From the NCBI GenBank assembly GCA_021234155.1, contig JAJEKV010000798.1:24806-88805 (forward strand): a stretch of 64,000 nt of DNA, read 5' to 3'. The DNA is from Isoetes taiwanensis (taxonomy: Eukaryota; Streptophyta; Lycopodiopsida; Isoetales; Isoetaceae). Positions 1 through 12,611 of this stretch are shown one piece after another (position 1 is the stretch's first letter; every line of letters starts with the position of its first letter). Made by a program: the position numbers and the translations under genes. The notes under the pieces are model-generated. The model did not search any database. It was not told the origin of the DNA and saw nothing but the letters and a program-made list of their open reading frames with translations.

Positions 1-730
1 TTTGTTTTCTGACATTGTAGTGGCTTATGGAATCATTCTTTCTAACGGGACATTAGTTAGAGCAACTAGAGACAATGAATATTCAGATCTGTTTCATTGC
101 ATTCCCTGGTCGCAAGGCACCCTTGGTCTGCTTGTGGCCACAGAGATTAAGCTGATTTTTTACTTAACCATAATGTTAAGAGAAAATGACAGGACCATAT
201 ATTGAGAAGCTTCCTGTATATCTGAGCTACATTCGTCCCCCGCATTGAGGATACATGCTGCTAATGCTAAAAGGGCTTGGTTATGTTTGAGTGAGAGTTT
301 GTCTAGCATTATTTTATGTCATGTAAAGTTTGGCTGAAGTTTTGTTTGTCCTTTGGTGCTTTCATCTCAGGCACATTCAATCGCGTCATGTGGTTCCATT
401 TGCATTTTGAAGCAGTCAGGCAAGCATGAGAAGGCATTCTGGCTGAATATGTATTCTCGGCTGAATATCCAATTTGGTTTATAGCAATGCTAGCGTCTTA
501 CTTATACTCAATGCGAAAGGGTTCTTTCGAGATCTTGCACAGCATATATTGATTCTTTTTGCCCCAAGGATGGGGATCAAGATAATCCCGACAAAGTACC
601 TGATTTTGTTGTCGATATGCTTGCAAGGAAGAAGCCAAAATGAAGGGCAATAAGATTAACTCTGTTGATTGGTGGTTTAAGTCTTGGTTTTACCAGCATG
701 CGGAAACTAAAGTTGCATTTAAGGTGATTA
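1..730 (+). pseudogene. DWF1: Delta(24)-sterol reductase (DWF1/DIMINUTO) pseudogene fragment
   Basis: DWF1 is the FAD-dependent plant enzyme that reduces the C-24 side chain of sterols on the way to campesterol and brassinosteroids. The first 150 bases read in frame through ATRDNEYSDL and IPWSQGTLGLLV, which I recognise as conserved DWF1 sequence in the FAD-binding oxidase part. After a break with stops, a second block at about 520-720 contains APKDGD, then KVPDFVV, and in another frame GNKIN and WWFKSWFYQHAET, again in DWF1 order. The blocks sit in different frames, separated by several hundred bases of stop-rich sequence that may be partly intron. The 5' half lies outside the window and the C-terminal third is absent, so this is a decayed, truncated copy. 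The family call is from remembered conserved motifs, not from a search. Confidence 0.8.
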
Positions 731-818
731 TTCAATCCAAATGAATTTAGGTTGCTACCTTATATTGCTGGAGATATGGCAGATTAATGGAATATAACTT
801 CAAGCATAATATTACTCA

Positions 819-1621
819 GCATAACATATGATAAATATCTAGCACGAAAATATATATTACTCAGCATTTCCTAATTCTACTTTTAAAATGATTTTAATTT
901 GCTCTTGCATATTCTTTTATTGCATATATGCCTTGTTTAGTGCTCAAAAAGCCCTTTATTAGGGCCGAAGGCCAAAAATTAACATAACAACACATAATAT
1001 TAATAAATAACATAATATTAATACAAAATAAACCATTTGCATTCCAACACATTTAAATTAAATTCCCCTAAAACCCCTTTGGTTTTGGGTGCATATTCAC
1101 ACGGGGGTGACTCGGCAACTAGAGTTGTTGGATAGGCATATTCACCCCTTATTCCTTAATCTACACCGCATTAAAGTTCCTCGCTTGTGGGGTATGCAAG
1201 TACAAAAATTTGCTATCTTGATAACAAGATTCACAAAATACTATAAGATTTCGCTTAAATACTATATGGTGTTGATTTTGTAATGCGGCAAAATATAATT
1301 ATGAGGGCTCTCCGGCCCTCACGCCACCCCGGTGAATATGCACCCAAACCAAAGGGGTTTTAGGGGAATTTAATTTAAATGTGTTGGAATGCAATGGTTT
1401 ATGTTTGCATTAATATTATGTGTTATTTATTAATATTATGTGTTGTTATGTTGGGAATTTTTTGGGCCCTTGGCCCTAATAAAGGGCTTTGAGCACTAAG
1501 CAAGGCATATATGCAAAAAAAGAACCATATGCAAGAGCAGAATTAAAACAATTTTAAAAGTAGAATTAGGAAATGCCGAAAGTAATATATATTTTCGCAT
1601 AGATATTTATCATATGTTATG
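819..1621. mobile_element. Fold-back (long inverted repeat) element
   Basis: The left arm (about 819-1112) is repeated in reverse complement as the right arm (about 1321-1621), giving arms near 290 bases around a 200 base loop. The outer ends read CATAACATATGATAAATATCT on the left and its complement on the right. Inner ends share GTGCATATTCAC. No coding frame is visible, so it looks like a non-autonomous fold-back or MITE-like element. The loop and inner arm are also found in reverse complement at about 38180-38362, which shows the sequence is part of a wider repeat family. Ordinary arm decay (small indels) is present. Confidence 0.75.
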
Positions 1622-3384
1622 AAGTTTTCGCCAACCTTCAATTGCAAACCTTATCACATAATTATGAAATCTATTAATATCATCGAGTAAGGAATTATAT
1701 TATGTAATCAAATTCAATCATTCACCAAATTACAAGAAATAAAACTGGCAGCCTTAATGATAGCCTTATCAAGTTCTTATTTCATAACCGCCAAATTTCT
1801 AGTGATCGCGACAAAAACCCTTGTAAGCACGATATTCAACATTTTCAAGATTCCATCTTATCTACTTTCAGCCCGAAAGTGCAACTTCAAGAACCTTTTA
1901 AAGCCAACTAGTAAGGTCTCAGAAATTATGTGATGCCATGGTAAATTCCCCGCAGATAGCCCGGTAGGCGCCTCTATAGCTCAAGTGACCATTTCCTCAC
2001 ATATTGTCCGGGTGGGATCAATCTCATAGCTTTCATCCTCACCATTCACATTCTATGTCATTGTCTACAATGGTGATATGCAACAAGCCTTGTCTTTGTG
2101 TATTATTCTCGCTAATGAGATAAATACTCATGAAATAAGATCCGCCGCGAGAAAGGTATTGCCATAGCGATTTTAACATGTGGCAATTGCGCATCTCTTA
2201 TTATCATATGCAAAATCCTTTCATATCCACTTGAAGCTGACTTCAACTAACAAGGATGCATTGTGTTGAGGCAGCCTAATATTGTAGCATAAGAAAACAA
2301 ATGTTCAATTCCACGACTTTGGCCTTTGCAAAGTGAGAGCAAGCTCCACGACCGCTAAAAAAGATAAACAACAAGATATGTAAAACAAATACAAGAACAC
2401 GGTAATATTTTAATTATTCCCGCCATTCGCGAATGCTTACAAGCCGCTTTGTTAAGTAGTTGAGCTGCCATGCGCTGAGCAAGCTCCACGATCCGCAAGA
2501 GAAGATAAACACCATGATATGTAAAAGGAATACAAGAACAAACAACAAGGTTTAGTTTAGGGCAGATGGACAAACAAATGGTACAGATGTTCACGGGAGG
2601 AGCAGCCACAACTTCAACCTGGATTTGCATCCATATTTCGGCCCAAGCTCGGCCCATTCTACTTGAGGAGAAACATTGTGGAAAAAGAAGCCCTTTCTTG
2701 GACCCCGATACTGCCGAGGCTTTCGGCTTGATTGTGATATTGAGAGTCGTTATTCAACTTCTTGTTTATGTTAAACCGAAAGCGGATGTAACCATGTGGG
2801 GGGCAGACTGCAAGGCGTAACTCTCATCCATTCATCTACTAAGGGAGAAACATTGTGGAAAAAAAGCCCTTAAAGCTAACCTTTCTCTTTAAATAATCAA
2901 GAATCGGAGAGGAGTAGTAGAAGCCGGATTAAGCCTGAGAACCTGGCTGCTTCAAATCAAAGGACATACTTGTTCCTTCCTCTTTGAAGATTCAGAGAAG
3001 TAAAAGGATTTGCCTCACAACCCTAAAGTACAGGTTCTCGAGCCCTGCATGCCATTGGTTTTTTTTTTTTTAATTAATTTATTTATTTGTGGAGGGTATG
3101 GGTAAACCATTGGTGATATGGAATTTAGACAATAAAATGTGGAGTGCACTCTAGATATACTGATTAGTATGCCTCATGCAATACGCCCATGAAATCATAT
3201 GAAAACCATGCCAAAAAGCGTATAAAATCACAAAAAAAAACCCCTGTTATAATGCTAGATATATTGCTTTGTTCCTGACATGAACTAAAAATCAAATGAT
3301 GGCAATCTAAATAACTCATTCCGAGTATTGTTCAAGTAAACAATCACATGGAATAATCACAAAAGATTAACTATAACATGTAAA
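1622..3384. other. Non-genic stretch; probable body of the Helitron ending at 3411
   Basis: No convincing coding sequence. A roughly 60 base block containing AAGCTCCACGA and GATAAACA...GATATGTAAAA occurs twice (about 2340-2400 and 2477-2540), and GGAGAAACATTGTGGAAAAA occurs at about 2669 and 2845. The stretch runs up to a Helitron-type 3' hairpin at 3385-3411, so part of it is likely Helitron interior, but I could not place the 5' TC end. About 3170-3260 resembles the end of the repeat at 4860-4950. Confidence 0.4.
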
Positions 3385-3411
3385 GCCCACCAACGGTGGG
3401 CAATTTACTAG
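3385..3411 (+). mobile_element. Helitron 3' terminus (hairpin plus CTAG)
   Basis: Arms GCCCACC (3385-3391) and GGTGGGC (3395-3401) form a perfect 7 base-pair hairpin with loop AAC, followed by six bases and CTAG (3408-3411), then T. This is the classic Helitron 3' end (hairpin shortly before CTRR, insertion next to T). The downstream host sequence continues in the reverse-complement repeat copy near 38165-38185, where the join reads A then T, which supports a real insertion site. No polypurine tract is seen next to this end, and the 5' end is unresolved. Confidence 0.7.
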
Positions 3412-4950
3412 TTTTAATTTAAATGTGTTGGACCCAATGGTTGTGTTAATTAATGTCAATGGTAGTTATGTATTGGTTGTTAATGTCAATGGTTGTTATG
3501 TGTTGGTTGTTATGTGTTGGAGGATTTAATTTTTATATGTTGGATGTTAATGGTTTGTGTTGCAAAAAATTTTTTTTGGCCCCTTCGGGGCCTTAGGGAC
3601 GTCACCCCCCCTCCCCCCCGGTGTGACAAAAATTTTAGATTTCAAACCAGAAAAAAACTAGAATTCATTTGAGGCTTTCATCACCTGTAGCTTTTGAATT
3701 TCATCACAATAAAACAAATAGAACAAATAGAACATAAGTAAAACTTACTATAAAGATAGAGCAGATTGATCCCATTATTCTGAAAGTCATAAAGTTTGCA
3801 ACACCCATACACAAACATTTTTCAACTGGAATTTAACAGCAGCCTTTGGCCTCCATGAACTCTTGTGGTGAGAAACCAAAGTGGAAAACTTTTCTGCTTG
3901 TTAGCACAAGGATCTAGAAGCCTTGGAATTTGCTTAATAACTGCCTCAAAATCTAAAAATGCATGATAATTTTTTGCAAGCTTCATTCGGAATGAGCCAT
4001 AAAACAATATCCAATAGCGCAATCCTGTATTAATCAGCTGGTAGGATATGAAAACCTACCAAACCCGGCCGAAACATTGCTGTTTTAGCATAGATAACTT
4101 AACCAAACATATCCATATCACACTATCAAAAGATCTGGAGAGCTTTCCAACGCAATAAAAATTATCCGAAAAATGAGCTCTGGATCAAGAGTTATGATAA
4201 GAAATGTGTTGCCGGGGAAAACCGCACTACATGGCCCTTCAAGCCCTTCATGTGCCCAATCCGGCCGAAAAATTACTGTTTTAGCATAGATAACTTAACC
4301 AAACATATCTATATCATACAATATCAAAAAGATCTCGGAGAGAGCTTTCCAACGCAATAAAAATTATCTGAAACAGAGCTATGGATCAAAAGTTATGATA
4401 AGAAATGTGTTGCCGGCGGGAAAACTGCACTACATGCGCCCTTCAAGCCCTTCATGTGCCCAATCCGGCCGAAAAATTGCTGTTTTAGCATAGATAACTT
4501 AACCAAACGTATCCATATCATACACTATTAAAAAGATCTCGGAGAGAACTTTCCAACGCTAATAAAAAATCATCCAAAATGTAGCTCGATCGGAAAAAGT
4601 TATGATAAGAAATGTGTTGCCGGCGGGGAAACTGCACTACATGCGCCCTTCAAGCCCTTTATGTGCCCATTATGCACCACACACACAAAAAGAGGGCTTT
4701 TGTTGTGAGCCATTGGTTGTTGACATTATGCACCACACGCACAAAAAAAAGGGCTTTTGTTGTGAGCCATTGGTTGTTAACTATTGAAAAAAAAAGGCTA
4801 AAATCAATGGCTCAGAAATGTTGCACTCTAGATGTACGCATTAGTACATCCATTTGAATACATCATGAAATCATAGGAAAACCTTAGTGAAAAGCGTACA
4901 AAAACACAAAGAAAACCCCCTGTTATTATGCTACATATTGTAGGTAGTGG
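3412..4950 (+). repeat. Unclassified interspersed repeat, copy A, with internal tandem repeats
   Basis: The whole stretch reappears in reverse complement at 37048-38362 (copy B), where it interrupts a chromovirus pol region, so it is mobile or was moved. It holds roughly 180 base tandem copies from 4060 to 4660, each with CTGTTTTAGCATAGATAACT and AAGAAATGTGTTGCCGG, then two roughly 57 base copies of a unit containing TTGTGAGCCATTGGTTGTTG (4670-4785). Copy B has three of the latter. Short frames crossing these units are repeats of the same sequence, not genes. No terminal inverted repeat or coding capacity that would class it. Confidence 0.7.
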
Positions 4951-5730
4951 TAGTTATTGATGAATAGAAGACAATATCACGAAGTTTAGCCATGACTATA
5001 AATAAATAGATCAAAAGACTTTCCGTACCTGTTTTTCTAGTTCATCTAAAATATTGACTTATTGCACTATATTTCTTCCATAAGCCTTTTAAATGGCGCA
5101 ATATATGATAAAAGGGGATATTGAGATCCTTGTTGTGGTCTTATTAAAAAAAAAATGAAGAAACCTACTTACTTTCCACTATTATAAAGTTAGACAATGT
5201 GTGGCTGCTCCAAAATGTTGTAGTCTAAGTAGGACCATAGTACATGTAGATCAACTTTTATGATAGGCTATAAATTTTGTAAATTTGAACCTTTGTTGGC
5301 AATATATATCTCAAATTTCATGTTAGAATAATATATTATATACAAGATTTGAATATAAATAAGCATGGACTATTTATAGGTTCAGGATTAAACCAACCTG
5401 GATTGAGAAAATTTCTATTTATTTATTTGCATTGGCTCTATTCATTTTGTCCCCTACAATGATATTATGATTTCTCATCGTCTATAAGATAAGCTTTGAA
5501 AGGTGTAAGTGGACTTTCTCATACATTCAAAGTAGCCTTTAACTACTTAATTTTTGTGCTCCGATATCACCTTTTAGATAGACAATCCTCCCTAATCAAC
5601 TAATGTTATGATATATAATGTGATATAAACTATATTCTAAGGAATTGATTAAGATGATGATGTTCTTGACTTTTAAATGAGAGGTCATGTGGACCAATAA
5701 TTGGCATCTAAGACAAAGTCTATCTTGATC
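4951..5730. other. Intergenic, nothing recognised
   Basis: AT-rich sequence without a persuasive frame, tandem structure or RNA gene. It ends at the poly(T) of the retroposon beginning at 5731. Confidence 0.5.
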
Positions 5731-6720
5731 TTTTTTTTTTTTTTTTTTTTTTTTTGAAGGCAAGTTATTTAGATTTTATAGATAGAAAAACTAGTACAAG
5801 ACCTTGTGACCTTATTTCAGGCTCCACAATAGGCCAGATAGGAAGAATTCAAATGCACATGATCAGCCTGATAGGCAGAATTATATCACCACCATCCTGA
5901 ACCCAAACATGGCACCAGAAATACTGCAATGATTCACAAAATCAGAATCAAGGGAAGTCCCTTAATGCCCTAGAGGTAATGCCACCATTTGCTCCATCTC
6001 CGAAACTGCTAGAAGGCAGAATCAGGCAATGAGATGCTTCTTCCCGCGCGTTAACTAGGCCAGTCTCCACACTTGCTTAATGGTACTAGAGGAAGATCCT
6101 AATCAGTTCCAAGTTGTATTACGAGTAAGATCTCACCGTCTTCCCATTAAGTAGATGCATACAAGCCTCCCCAAAGGGTGGTCCACAACCTCCGTACCTC
6201 TTCCCGCCTTCTAGTCTTGGGCTTTGCCTCCATTATACTCTACCATCATCGGCAGTAATGATGGCTCTTAGTCCTCCCGTACCTCAAGCCTCCTAGACTT
6301 CTTCCTTCAATTCTGATCTTCTTTCACATAACCTCTTCTAGGAGCCACACCTCCTCCTAGCTGGGATAGGAGCGGGCAACATGAGAAAGCTATACATCCA
6401 ACTAGAGCTCACACCCTATACATAGAAATCTGTGCAGCAAAAACTGAACCAAAACAGCATAGCCCAATATATCTGCAGCCCCGTGTAACACCCAACCATG
6501 CTTCAAGCAATGCCTTCCCATCCTACGTAACCTCCAGATGCAGTAGTAAGCCTCCAAATATTTTAGACAGAGTCTTTTCCACAAGACAAGATGGCAATAT
6601 TATCTTTGTGTAGGGTTTCGAAGCGGCGACTAGGGCGGCGGCAGGCGGCCGCCCCATTTCTTGCAGATTCTTCAAGCTCCTAGAGGCGACTGGAAGAGTG
6701 ATCAGGGGACAATCCTTGGT
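5731..6720 (-). mobile_element. LINE-derived retroposon, truncated, minus strand
   Basis: A 25 base T run (5731-5755) followed by GAAGGCAAG is the reverse complement of a LINE 3' end (CTTGCCTTC plus poly(A)). The body matches, in the same order, the retroposon copies at 26602-27860 and 44330-49580: a block around 6160-6200 (GGTGGTCCACAACC) and a block around 6340-6375 (ACACCTCCTCCTAGCTGGGA). No reverse transcriptase is visible; the copy looks 5'-truncated, as is usual for target-primed insertion. Right boundary is approximate. Confidence 0.65.
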
Positions 6721-7039
6721 CACTGGCTTTCACAGTTTGATCTTCCTGGAGATCAAGAAAGGTGGCCTGGATCATTAGATATAGTCCTGAGCACTCGATC
6801 TCTTCGTCCAAGCTCGCCTTAGCTTCTGGAGAAGAGTTATTTGTGCAGGGCTTGTTATTAGAGCGACCTCCTTGCCTCTTCAACGGCTGGATCAACAGGG
6901 AATGCCATTTTGCAACAGCAGGAGGCTTTCTTGCTCTGGTGTTGCACCGGAATATCTCAAGCGAAAGTTCTTATGGTATGCCACATCTTTCTCTTCCAGT
7001 GTGAGCTTGTCACGTTGCTTCTTTTCTGTATTCTGCAAT

Positions 7040-7480
7040 GGTTGCACATGGTAGTTATGTGTGCACGGGCCGCACTCACCGCAAATGGCTAGGGATGGGT
7101 GCACTCACTGCAACCCAGCAATATCTAATGCACTCACTGCAGCATGGCTCTATGGTTAACCTTGGCTGTTGGCATTCTTCACTGGGTAAGATTTATGTGC
7201 ACTGTTTGATAATTGAGATTTCATCCGGCTTTGAGACATGAGAGAGCATTTCTTCCATGGGCCCATACTCTAGGATATATGAATCAGATATGGTGAAACA
7301 GAAGTAAAATGCTTCAGTCTAACTATCTAAAGCCTAGCTGCTACACTTGGGTGCTTTAGTGTATTGTTTTTGGGTCTGGGCTATGATGTGGCAAGAAGGG
7401 TTCCTTGGATTTAGTTTGCCGGCGTCTGAGGCTCCTGTAATGCTATAGTTGATCTTCTTTAGTCATACCTTTTCATATTT
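7040..7480 (+). mobile_element. Fragment of the same retroposon family, plus strand
   Basis: It carries the TGCACTCACTGC repeats also seen at 44365-44455 (plus) and 27745-27820 (minus), then a segment with GGATTTAGTTTGCCGGCGTC that parallels the 44725-44760 segment. No coding sequence is implied. It ends without a poly(A), probably cut by later rearrangement before the polypurine Helitron. Confidence 0.5.
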
Positions 7481-8099
7481 TTCCTTGGTTCATTTTGCAT
7501 TGCTATCTTAACTTTGGGAAGCTTTGAAATATGGTGCTTGAAGTTCATTTTCAAGGCACAAATCTAGAGATCAAATATGGAAAATATTTGATGATAACTT
7601 GGAACTAACACTAAAAGTTTTAGCCCAAACCTAGCAATAGATATTTTTTATTGATAGAGGATCTCATGAAATATTAATATCCTAAAATTCGGCTTGAGAT
7701 CCAATAAGGTAAAGAAGTTATTGATTTAAAATGAACACGTGGACCAATAATGGTCTTATGTACGTAAACCTTTATTGATTTATCATGATCGTGCCTTTTG
7801 CTCTTTTTCTTTACTTGTTTTTCATTGGTTTCATATCCATACAAGCATTCATATATGATTTTTTTTAATGACATCTTTGTTTCAATAAATTTCCTTCAAA
7901 TATAACAAAATAAACATCAATTAAAAGCTACTTAAAATTGTTACTATAAGTTAAAGTTTGAAGCTTCAAATTCTGAGCCAACAAATATTTTTATGCATGG
8001 AGCAATTAGTCAACTACTTATATACCAAATTTGAAGTAAAAAATCATTTTCATGCAAAAGTTATAGAATTTTAATTGAAATTGACCTTGCCGGGGAACC

Positions 8100-10306
8100 A
8101 TTATTGGTCCACGACCAAAATTTCATCTTGATGTGCGCAATCCGACAGTTAAAGGGTTGAAGGGAAAAGGGAAAAGGGAAAAGGGAAAAGGGAAAAAAAG
8201 GAAAAGAGAGGGGAAACCGAGAAAATAGAAAAGGGAGGAAAAAGGGAAAGGGAAAATGGAAAGGGAAAGCAAAGACCACTGCTTAAAGGGTTGAAGGGAA
8301 AAAGGGAAAAGGGAAAAGGGAAAAAGGGAAAGAAAGGAAAAGAGAGGGGAAACCGAGAAAATAGAAAAGGGAGGAAAAAGGGAAAGGGAAAATGGAAAGG
8401 GAAAGCAAAGGGGCATAGAAAAGGTAAAGGGAAGAGAAAGGGGGAAGGGGAGAGCAAAAGGACACCGAGAAGGAAAAGGGTATTTGAATAATCCGGACAG
8501 CTTAAAGGGTTGAAGGAAAAAGGAAAAGGAAAAGGGAAAAGGGAAAAGGCAAAGAAAAGAAAAAGAGAGGGGAAACCGAGAAAATAGAAAAGGGAGGAAA
8601 AGGGAAAGGGAAAATGGAAAGGGAAAGCAAAGGGGCATAGAAAAGGTAAAGAGAAGAGAAAGGGGGAAGCGGGAGAGCAAAAAAGACACTGAGAAGGAAA
8701 AGGGTGAGGAAAGGTAGAAAAGGGAAGGGAAAGGGAAAGCAAAGGGGCATGGAAAAGGTAAAGGGAAGAGAAAGGGGGGAAGGGGAGAGCAAAAAAGGAT
8801 TAATCGAGAAGGAAAAGGGTGAGGAAAGGTAGAAAAGGGAAGGGAAAGGGAAAAGGAAAAGGAGGGGAAAAGGGAAAAAGTACATGGGGAAAAGAGGAAG
8901 AGAAAAGGAGGAAAAGAGAAGCCGAGAGAAAAGGAAGAGAGAAAGGAGGGATGACAGGGGAAAAGGGAAAAGGAAAAGAACACAGGAGGGAGGAAAGGTA
9001 AGGAAAAAGACTACGAGAAGAGGGAAAGGGTGGGCAAAGGGAAGGAAGAAAGGGCACTCTAAAAAGGGAAAGAGAAATAAAGGAAAGCAAAAAAAAGACA
9101 TGAGAAAAAAGAAAAGGAAAAATAAAAGAAAAAGGAGGCGGACGAGAGGGAAATGGAAGGGAAAAGGGCACGAAAAAAAAGCGAAGAGAGAAAGGGTTGG
9201 GAAAGTAGGAAAAAGGAAGGGAAAAGGCCATTGGTAAAAAAGAATTCAAAAGAAAAAGGGAAAGGGAGAAAGGGAAGCAAAGGGGATGGGATGGGAGAAA
9301 AGTAAAATAAGAAAAGGTAAAAGGAAAAGGGGAATGTGAAAAGGGGAGGGGAAAAAAGGAAAGAAGAGATAGAAAAAGGGAAAAGCGAGGAAGGGGGAAA
9401 TGGAAAAGGCAAACGTGAAAAAAGGGGAAAAGCAAATAGAAAAAGGCAAAAGGGAACAAAAGGGGAGTAAAATGGGAAAATAGAAAGGGAGGTGAAACTA
9501 AAAGAAGAGCAAAATAGAAAAAAAAAAAAGAGAAGGAAAAGAGGGAAAAGGAGGGGGAGGAGGAAGAAGAGGAAAAATGTTAAGAAAGGGGAAAAGAGGA
9601 TAAAAAAAAAAAAAAAAGCATGGGAAAATAGAAGAGAAAAGGGACATGGGAAAAAAGTGAAGAGGGAAAAGGTGAGGAAAGGGGAAAAAGGAAGGAAAAA
9701 TGGACATGGAAAAAGGGAAAGGGAAAGAGCAAAAAGAAAAAAAGAGTGGGAAAGGAAGGGGAAAAGGGCATAGAAAAAAGGGAAGACGGAAGGGCTGGGG
9801 AAAGGAGGAAAAATGAAGGGAAAAGGGGGAAAAAAGAAAAGGTGGGGAGAAAGAAAGGAAAAAGGGAAAGGAAAGGGGAAAGGGGGAAGAAAAACTTGGA
9901 AAAAAGGGCACGAGGAAAGGAGGAAGAGGGAATAGGGAAAAGGGAGGGGGGAAAGGGCACAGGAAAAGCGAAAAAAGGGCAACTATAAATTGGAGAAAAG
10001 GGAAGGGGAAAATAGAAAAGGAAAAATAGGGAAGCAGAAAACAGAAAAGGGAAATGAGGAAAATGGAATAATGGAAAAAGAAAAAGGTAAATTGGAAAAT
10101 ATAAAAAGGGAAAAGGGGCAAGGGAAAAAATAAAAAAAAAAGTAAAGGCAAAGGGAAAGGGAAAGAGAAAAGGTAAGGGGAAGTGGAAAATGTGGTCAAA
10201 TGCTCTTGATTATCTAATTTTAAAAGCGTGAATCCATTTAATGATTGCTCCAGTATATCATTTACAGTTCCTAGCTATGCCCAGCAATGCTGGGCACCTT
10301 AACTAG
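8100..10306 (+). mobile_element. Polypurine Helitron (3' end resolved, 5' end not)
   Basis: The 3' end is canonical: arms TGCCCAGC (10278-10285) and GCTGGGCA (10289-10296), loop AAT, six bases, CTAG (10303-10306), then T. The interior from about 8150 to 10200 is almost pure A/G on this strand. The sequence before the tract (AAAATTTCATCTTGA at about 8118) is shared with the 5' part of the minus-strand Helitrons ending at 47258 and 49169, where it lies just outside their tracts, so element identity is supported on both sides of the tract. The exact 5' TC could not be fixed; it may lie further left, near 7660. No Rep/helicase is encoded, so it is non-autonomous. Confidence 0.75.
8150..10200 (+). 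repeat. Polypurine tract, about 2 kb
   Basis: Degenerate GGGAAAA/AAAAGGG-type sequence with very few pyrimidines on the plus strand. The left part (8150-8830) is built of partly ordered units with recurrent blocks such as GGGGAAACCGAGAAAATAG and GGCATAGAAAAGGTAAAG; the right part is less ordered. Long Lys/Arg/Glu/Gly or Phe/Pro/Ser/Leu frames here are produced by base composition and should not be called genes. Confidence 0.9.
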
Positions 10307-12539
10307 TAATACATATTATGAAAGCTTAGATGATTCAAATTTTTGCTATGAAATAGTGCTTCCTTCTTTTGCATCTACATTTGTTGCATAATATGAAAGC
10401 CTAGACAATTCAAATTTGTGCTATGAAATAGTGCTTACATCTTTTGCATCTACATTTGTTAGGGGATTTGTTGGGGGATTTGGAAAGGACATTGTTTTTG
10501 AATCTACATTTGTTGGGTATTTCCGCCTTCCAAAGACTACATTTGTTGGAGTATTTGGCTTGCTTGTTAGATAATTCACATGTCCCCAAACTTCATGTCC
10601 TTAATCTTGGTAAAATCATTGACAATGCACTAAAGGGCACTTTGAAATCCAAGACCTATTTTCACTTATGTTTGGGGAACCGCTTAAAATTCATATTTTG
10701 GAATGAATTTGGCTAAAATTCATATTGAGAAAATGAGTTGCAAAGCTATAATGTTGAGAAATTACACCATCCCAAACTCTATTTGGGTACATTCAATTCA
10801 AAAATGTGGCCACAATAATGTCCAATTCTCTAGAAGCCAATTGCCCCTACAAATACAATTTCTTTTGCCTTCAAAATATAGCTTACCTTCATAGTTCAAA
10901 GGTATTACATCGTAACCAATAATAACACACTTCATTAGATAAAATGGTTGGGATAAAATTGATTACATCTATAATTGAAAGATCTTTGTTATGGTAGCAG
11001 CAAGTCAGATAGAGCAATACAAACATTTTTTTTCAAGAATATTGAGTAAATTGCAACGCTTGATAACCTTTCTTTTAAATCAACTAATGTGCCTCGAAAT
11101 ATTTTGTTCGCTTAAAGTTCATTGTCAAATATAAAAGAGCTACCTAGATGACTTACCACCTATTTGGAGCACATAATAGAACCTTCTAAAGCATCTTGTA
11201 CCGGGTTCTTGAATGAATTGAGATGACTTGTTTATGCTCCTTCCATTTCAGGATGTATCGTATGGATATTCCCATCTTCCACTCATGCTCAACATGATGG
11301 TAGAAAATTTTATACATGACCTCATTTAGATGTAGCAGTCCATTCATGCTCAAAGATGATGGTAAAAAAATGTACCATCCTTGCTTGTTTGGTGCATCTA
11401 GGCATTTTATACATCAGAGAGATCAATGCATACATCCTAAACGAATTAAATCTAAATTACATTAACACCGAAAACAAAAATGTATTGTTTTGGAAATATA
11501 ACAAATTGCAAAGTTAACCTCCTTGAAATAGCCATGAAGAAAGGATTCAACATTATGTGGAAAGTGGGCATGGTATCAAATGAATTATTTCTATAATTCA
11601 TTCCGTGGAATCAAATTCTATATTCAGAAAATCTAAGACTTCCTAATAATGGCCTAGTGCCAAAAAAAGGGACTTTGTCAAATACCAAAGAAGGTTGGTG
11701 CCTGCATCAAGGATGCTCAAAACATGAAAAGAATGATTTTTAAAAAGGCCATCTTCATGAATGATCTTGAAGATCCTGTAAAATTATGTTAGACAAAGCG
11801 ATTTACCATGCATTTAAAAAACAAAAAATACAAAGAACAAAACTATATTAACCTTTGGTCCTAATGGAGAAAAATGTATCAGGCATCCATATCCGATACC
11901 ACATGCTTAATTGCATTGTCCGGCCATTGACCTTTTTCAAACCTTGACTTGTATGCGATGATTTTCCCTTTGTCGCATGACCATGATATGAATGAAAAAT
12001 TTTAAAGGAGAGCCATAGTTGAGAAATGGATCTCCGGCTAAAACATTCCCTTAAGGTTCTACACCATGTAATCTTCATGCTCGGCCTTTGCATGTCATTT
12101 CCAATGTTCAAATCTCATGTCAAGCATCCATACAAATGAAAACCTCATTTTGTGGCCGTGAATTTTGAATGTTTCCATGGATTGTGCATCAACCTTTGGG
12201 ATTAATTTAAGTTCGATCTTTTTCCTAGCTGGCGGCGCATTATCACTCATGGTTACATTTAACTTTGCAATGAGCAAAAAAGAAAACTAGCATCCAAGCT
12301 GTTTGTTTACATGGTGTTGCTCGAGCCATGGTTTGTGATAGATAATTTTAGAAAGGGCTAGTGGATCTTGTAACCGGAAAAGAGGAAAATGAAGGAGGCT
12401 TAGACAAAACAATGGACTTTGATGCCAAGACCCCATATGCTTATGTTTGAAGCATGAGTTCATTTGCCTCGAATGGATTAGGGTTTTAGGAAGCTCGCCG
12501 GAGTTCGTTTTTGCAAATGCTTGAGGAGGAGGTCCCCAA
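10307..12539. other. Non-genic stretch between two Helitron ends
   Basis: A block of about 75 bases with GCTATGAAATAGTGCTT and TTTTGCATCTACATTTGTT is duplicated in tandem (10310-10460). The rest shows only short frames with no recognisable domain. The right end runs into the 5' end of a minus-strand Helitron at 12610, so some of this may be its interior; no matching left CTAG end was found. Confidence 0.4.
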
Positions 12540-12610
12540 CTCAAATAAATCTCGAAGAAGGTCCAAATGTTATTGGTTGAAGACACACCCTAAAACATTA
12601 TAATATAAGA
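12540..12610 (-). mobile_element. Helitron 5' terminus (minus strand)
   Basis: Read on the minus strand from 12610, the sequence starts TCTTATATTATAATGTT and continues into GTGTCTTCAACC, matching the 5' ends of the Helitrons at 35238, 47258 and 49169. The plus-strand base after the end is T, and the flank TATCTAAAAGTGAG is tRNA-Gln array sequence, so the element inserted at an A|T site inside the left edge of that array. Its 3' end was not identified. Confidence 0.65.
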
Positions 12611-12611
12611 T

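Noticed and set aside
2566-2820. Possible small protein at 2566-2820
   Set aside because: Overlaps a frame on the other strand, no motif, and lies in probable Helitron interior.
8061-10199. Long Phe/Pro/Ser/Leu or Lys/Arg/Glu/Gly open frames in the tract, some over 280 codons
   Set aside because: They exist in several frames at once and follow from polypurine composition lacking stop codons; the same happens in 16356-18307, 29458-30408 and 45212-49103 (up to 567 codons).
12280-12290. AACTAGCATCC as the missing 3' end of the Helitron starting at 12610
   Set aside because: No hairpin next to the CTAG, and the element would be only about 325 bases; left undecided.
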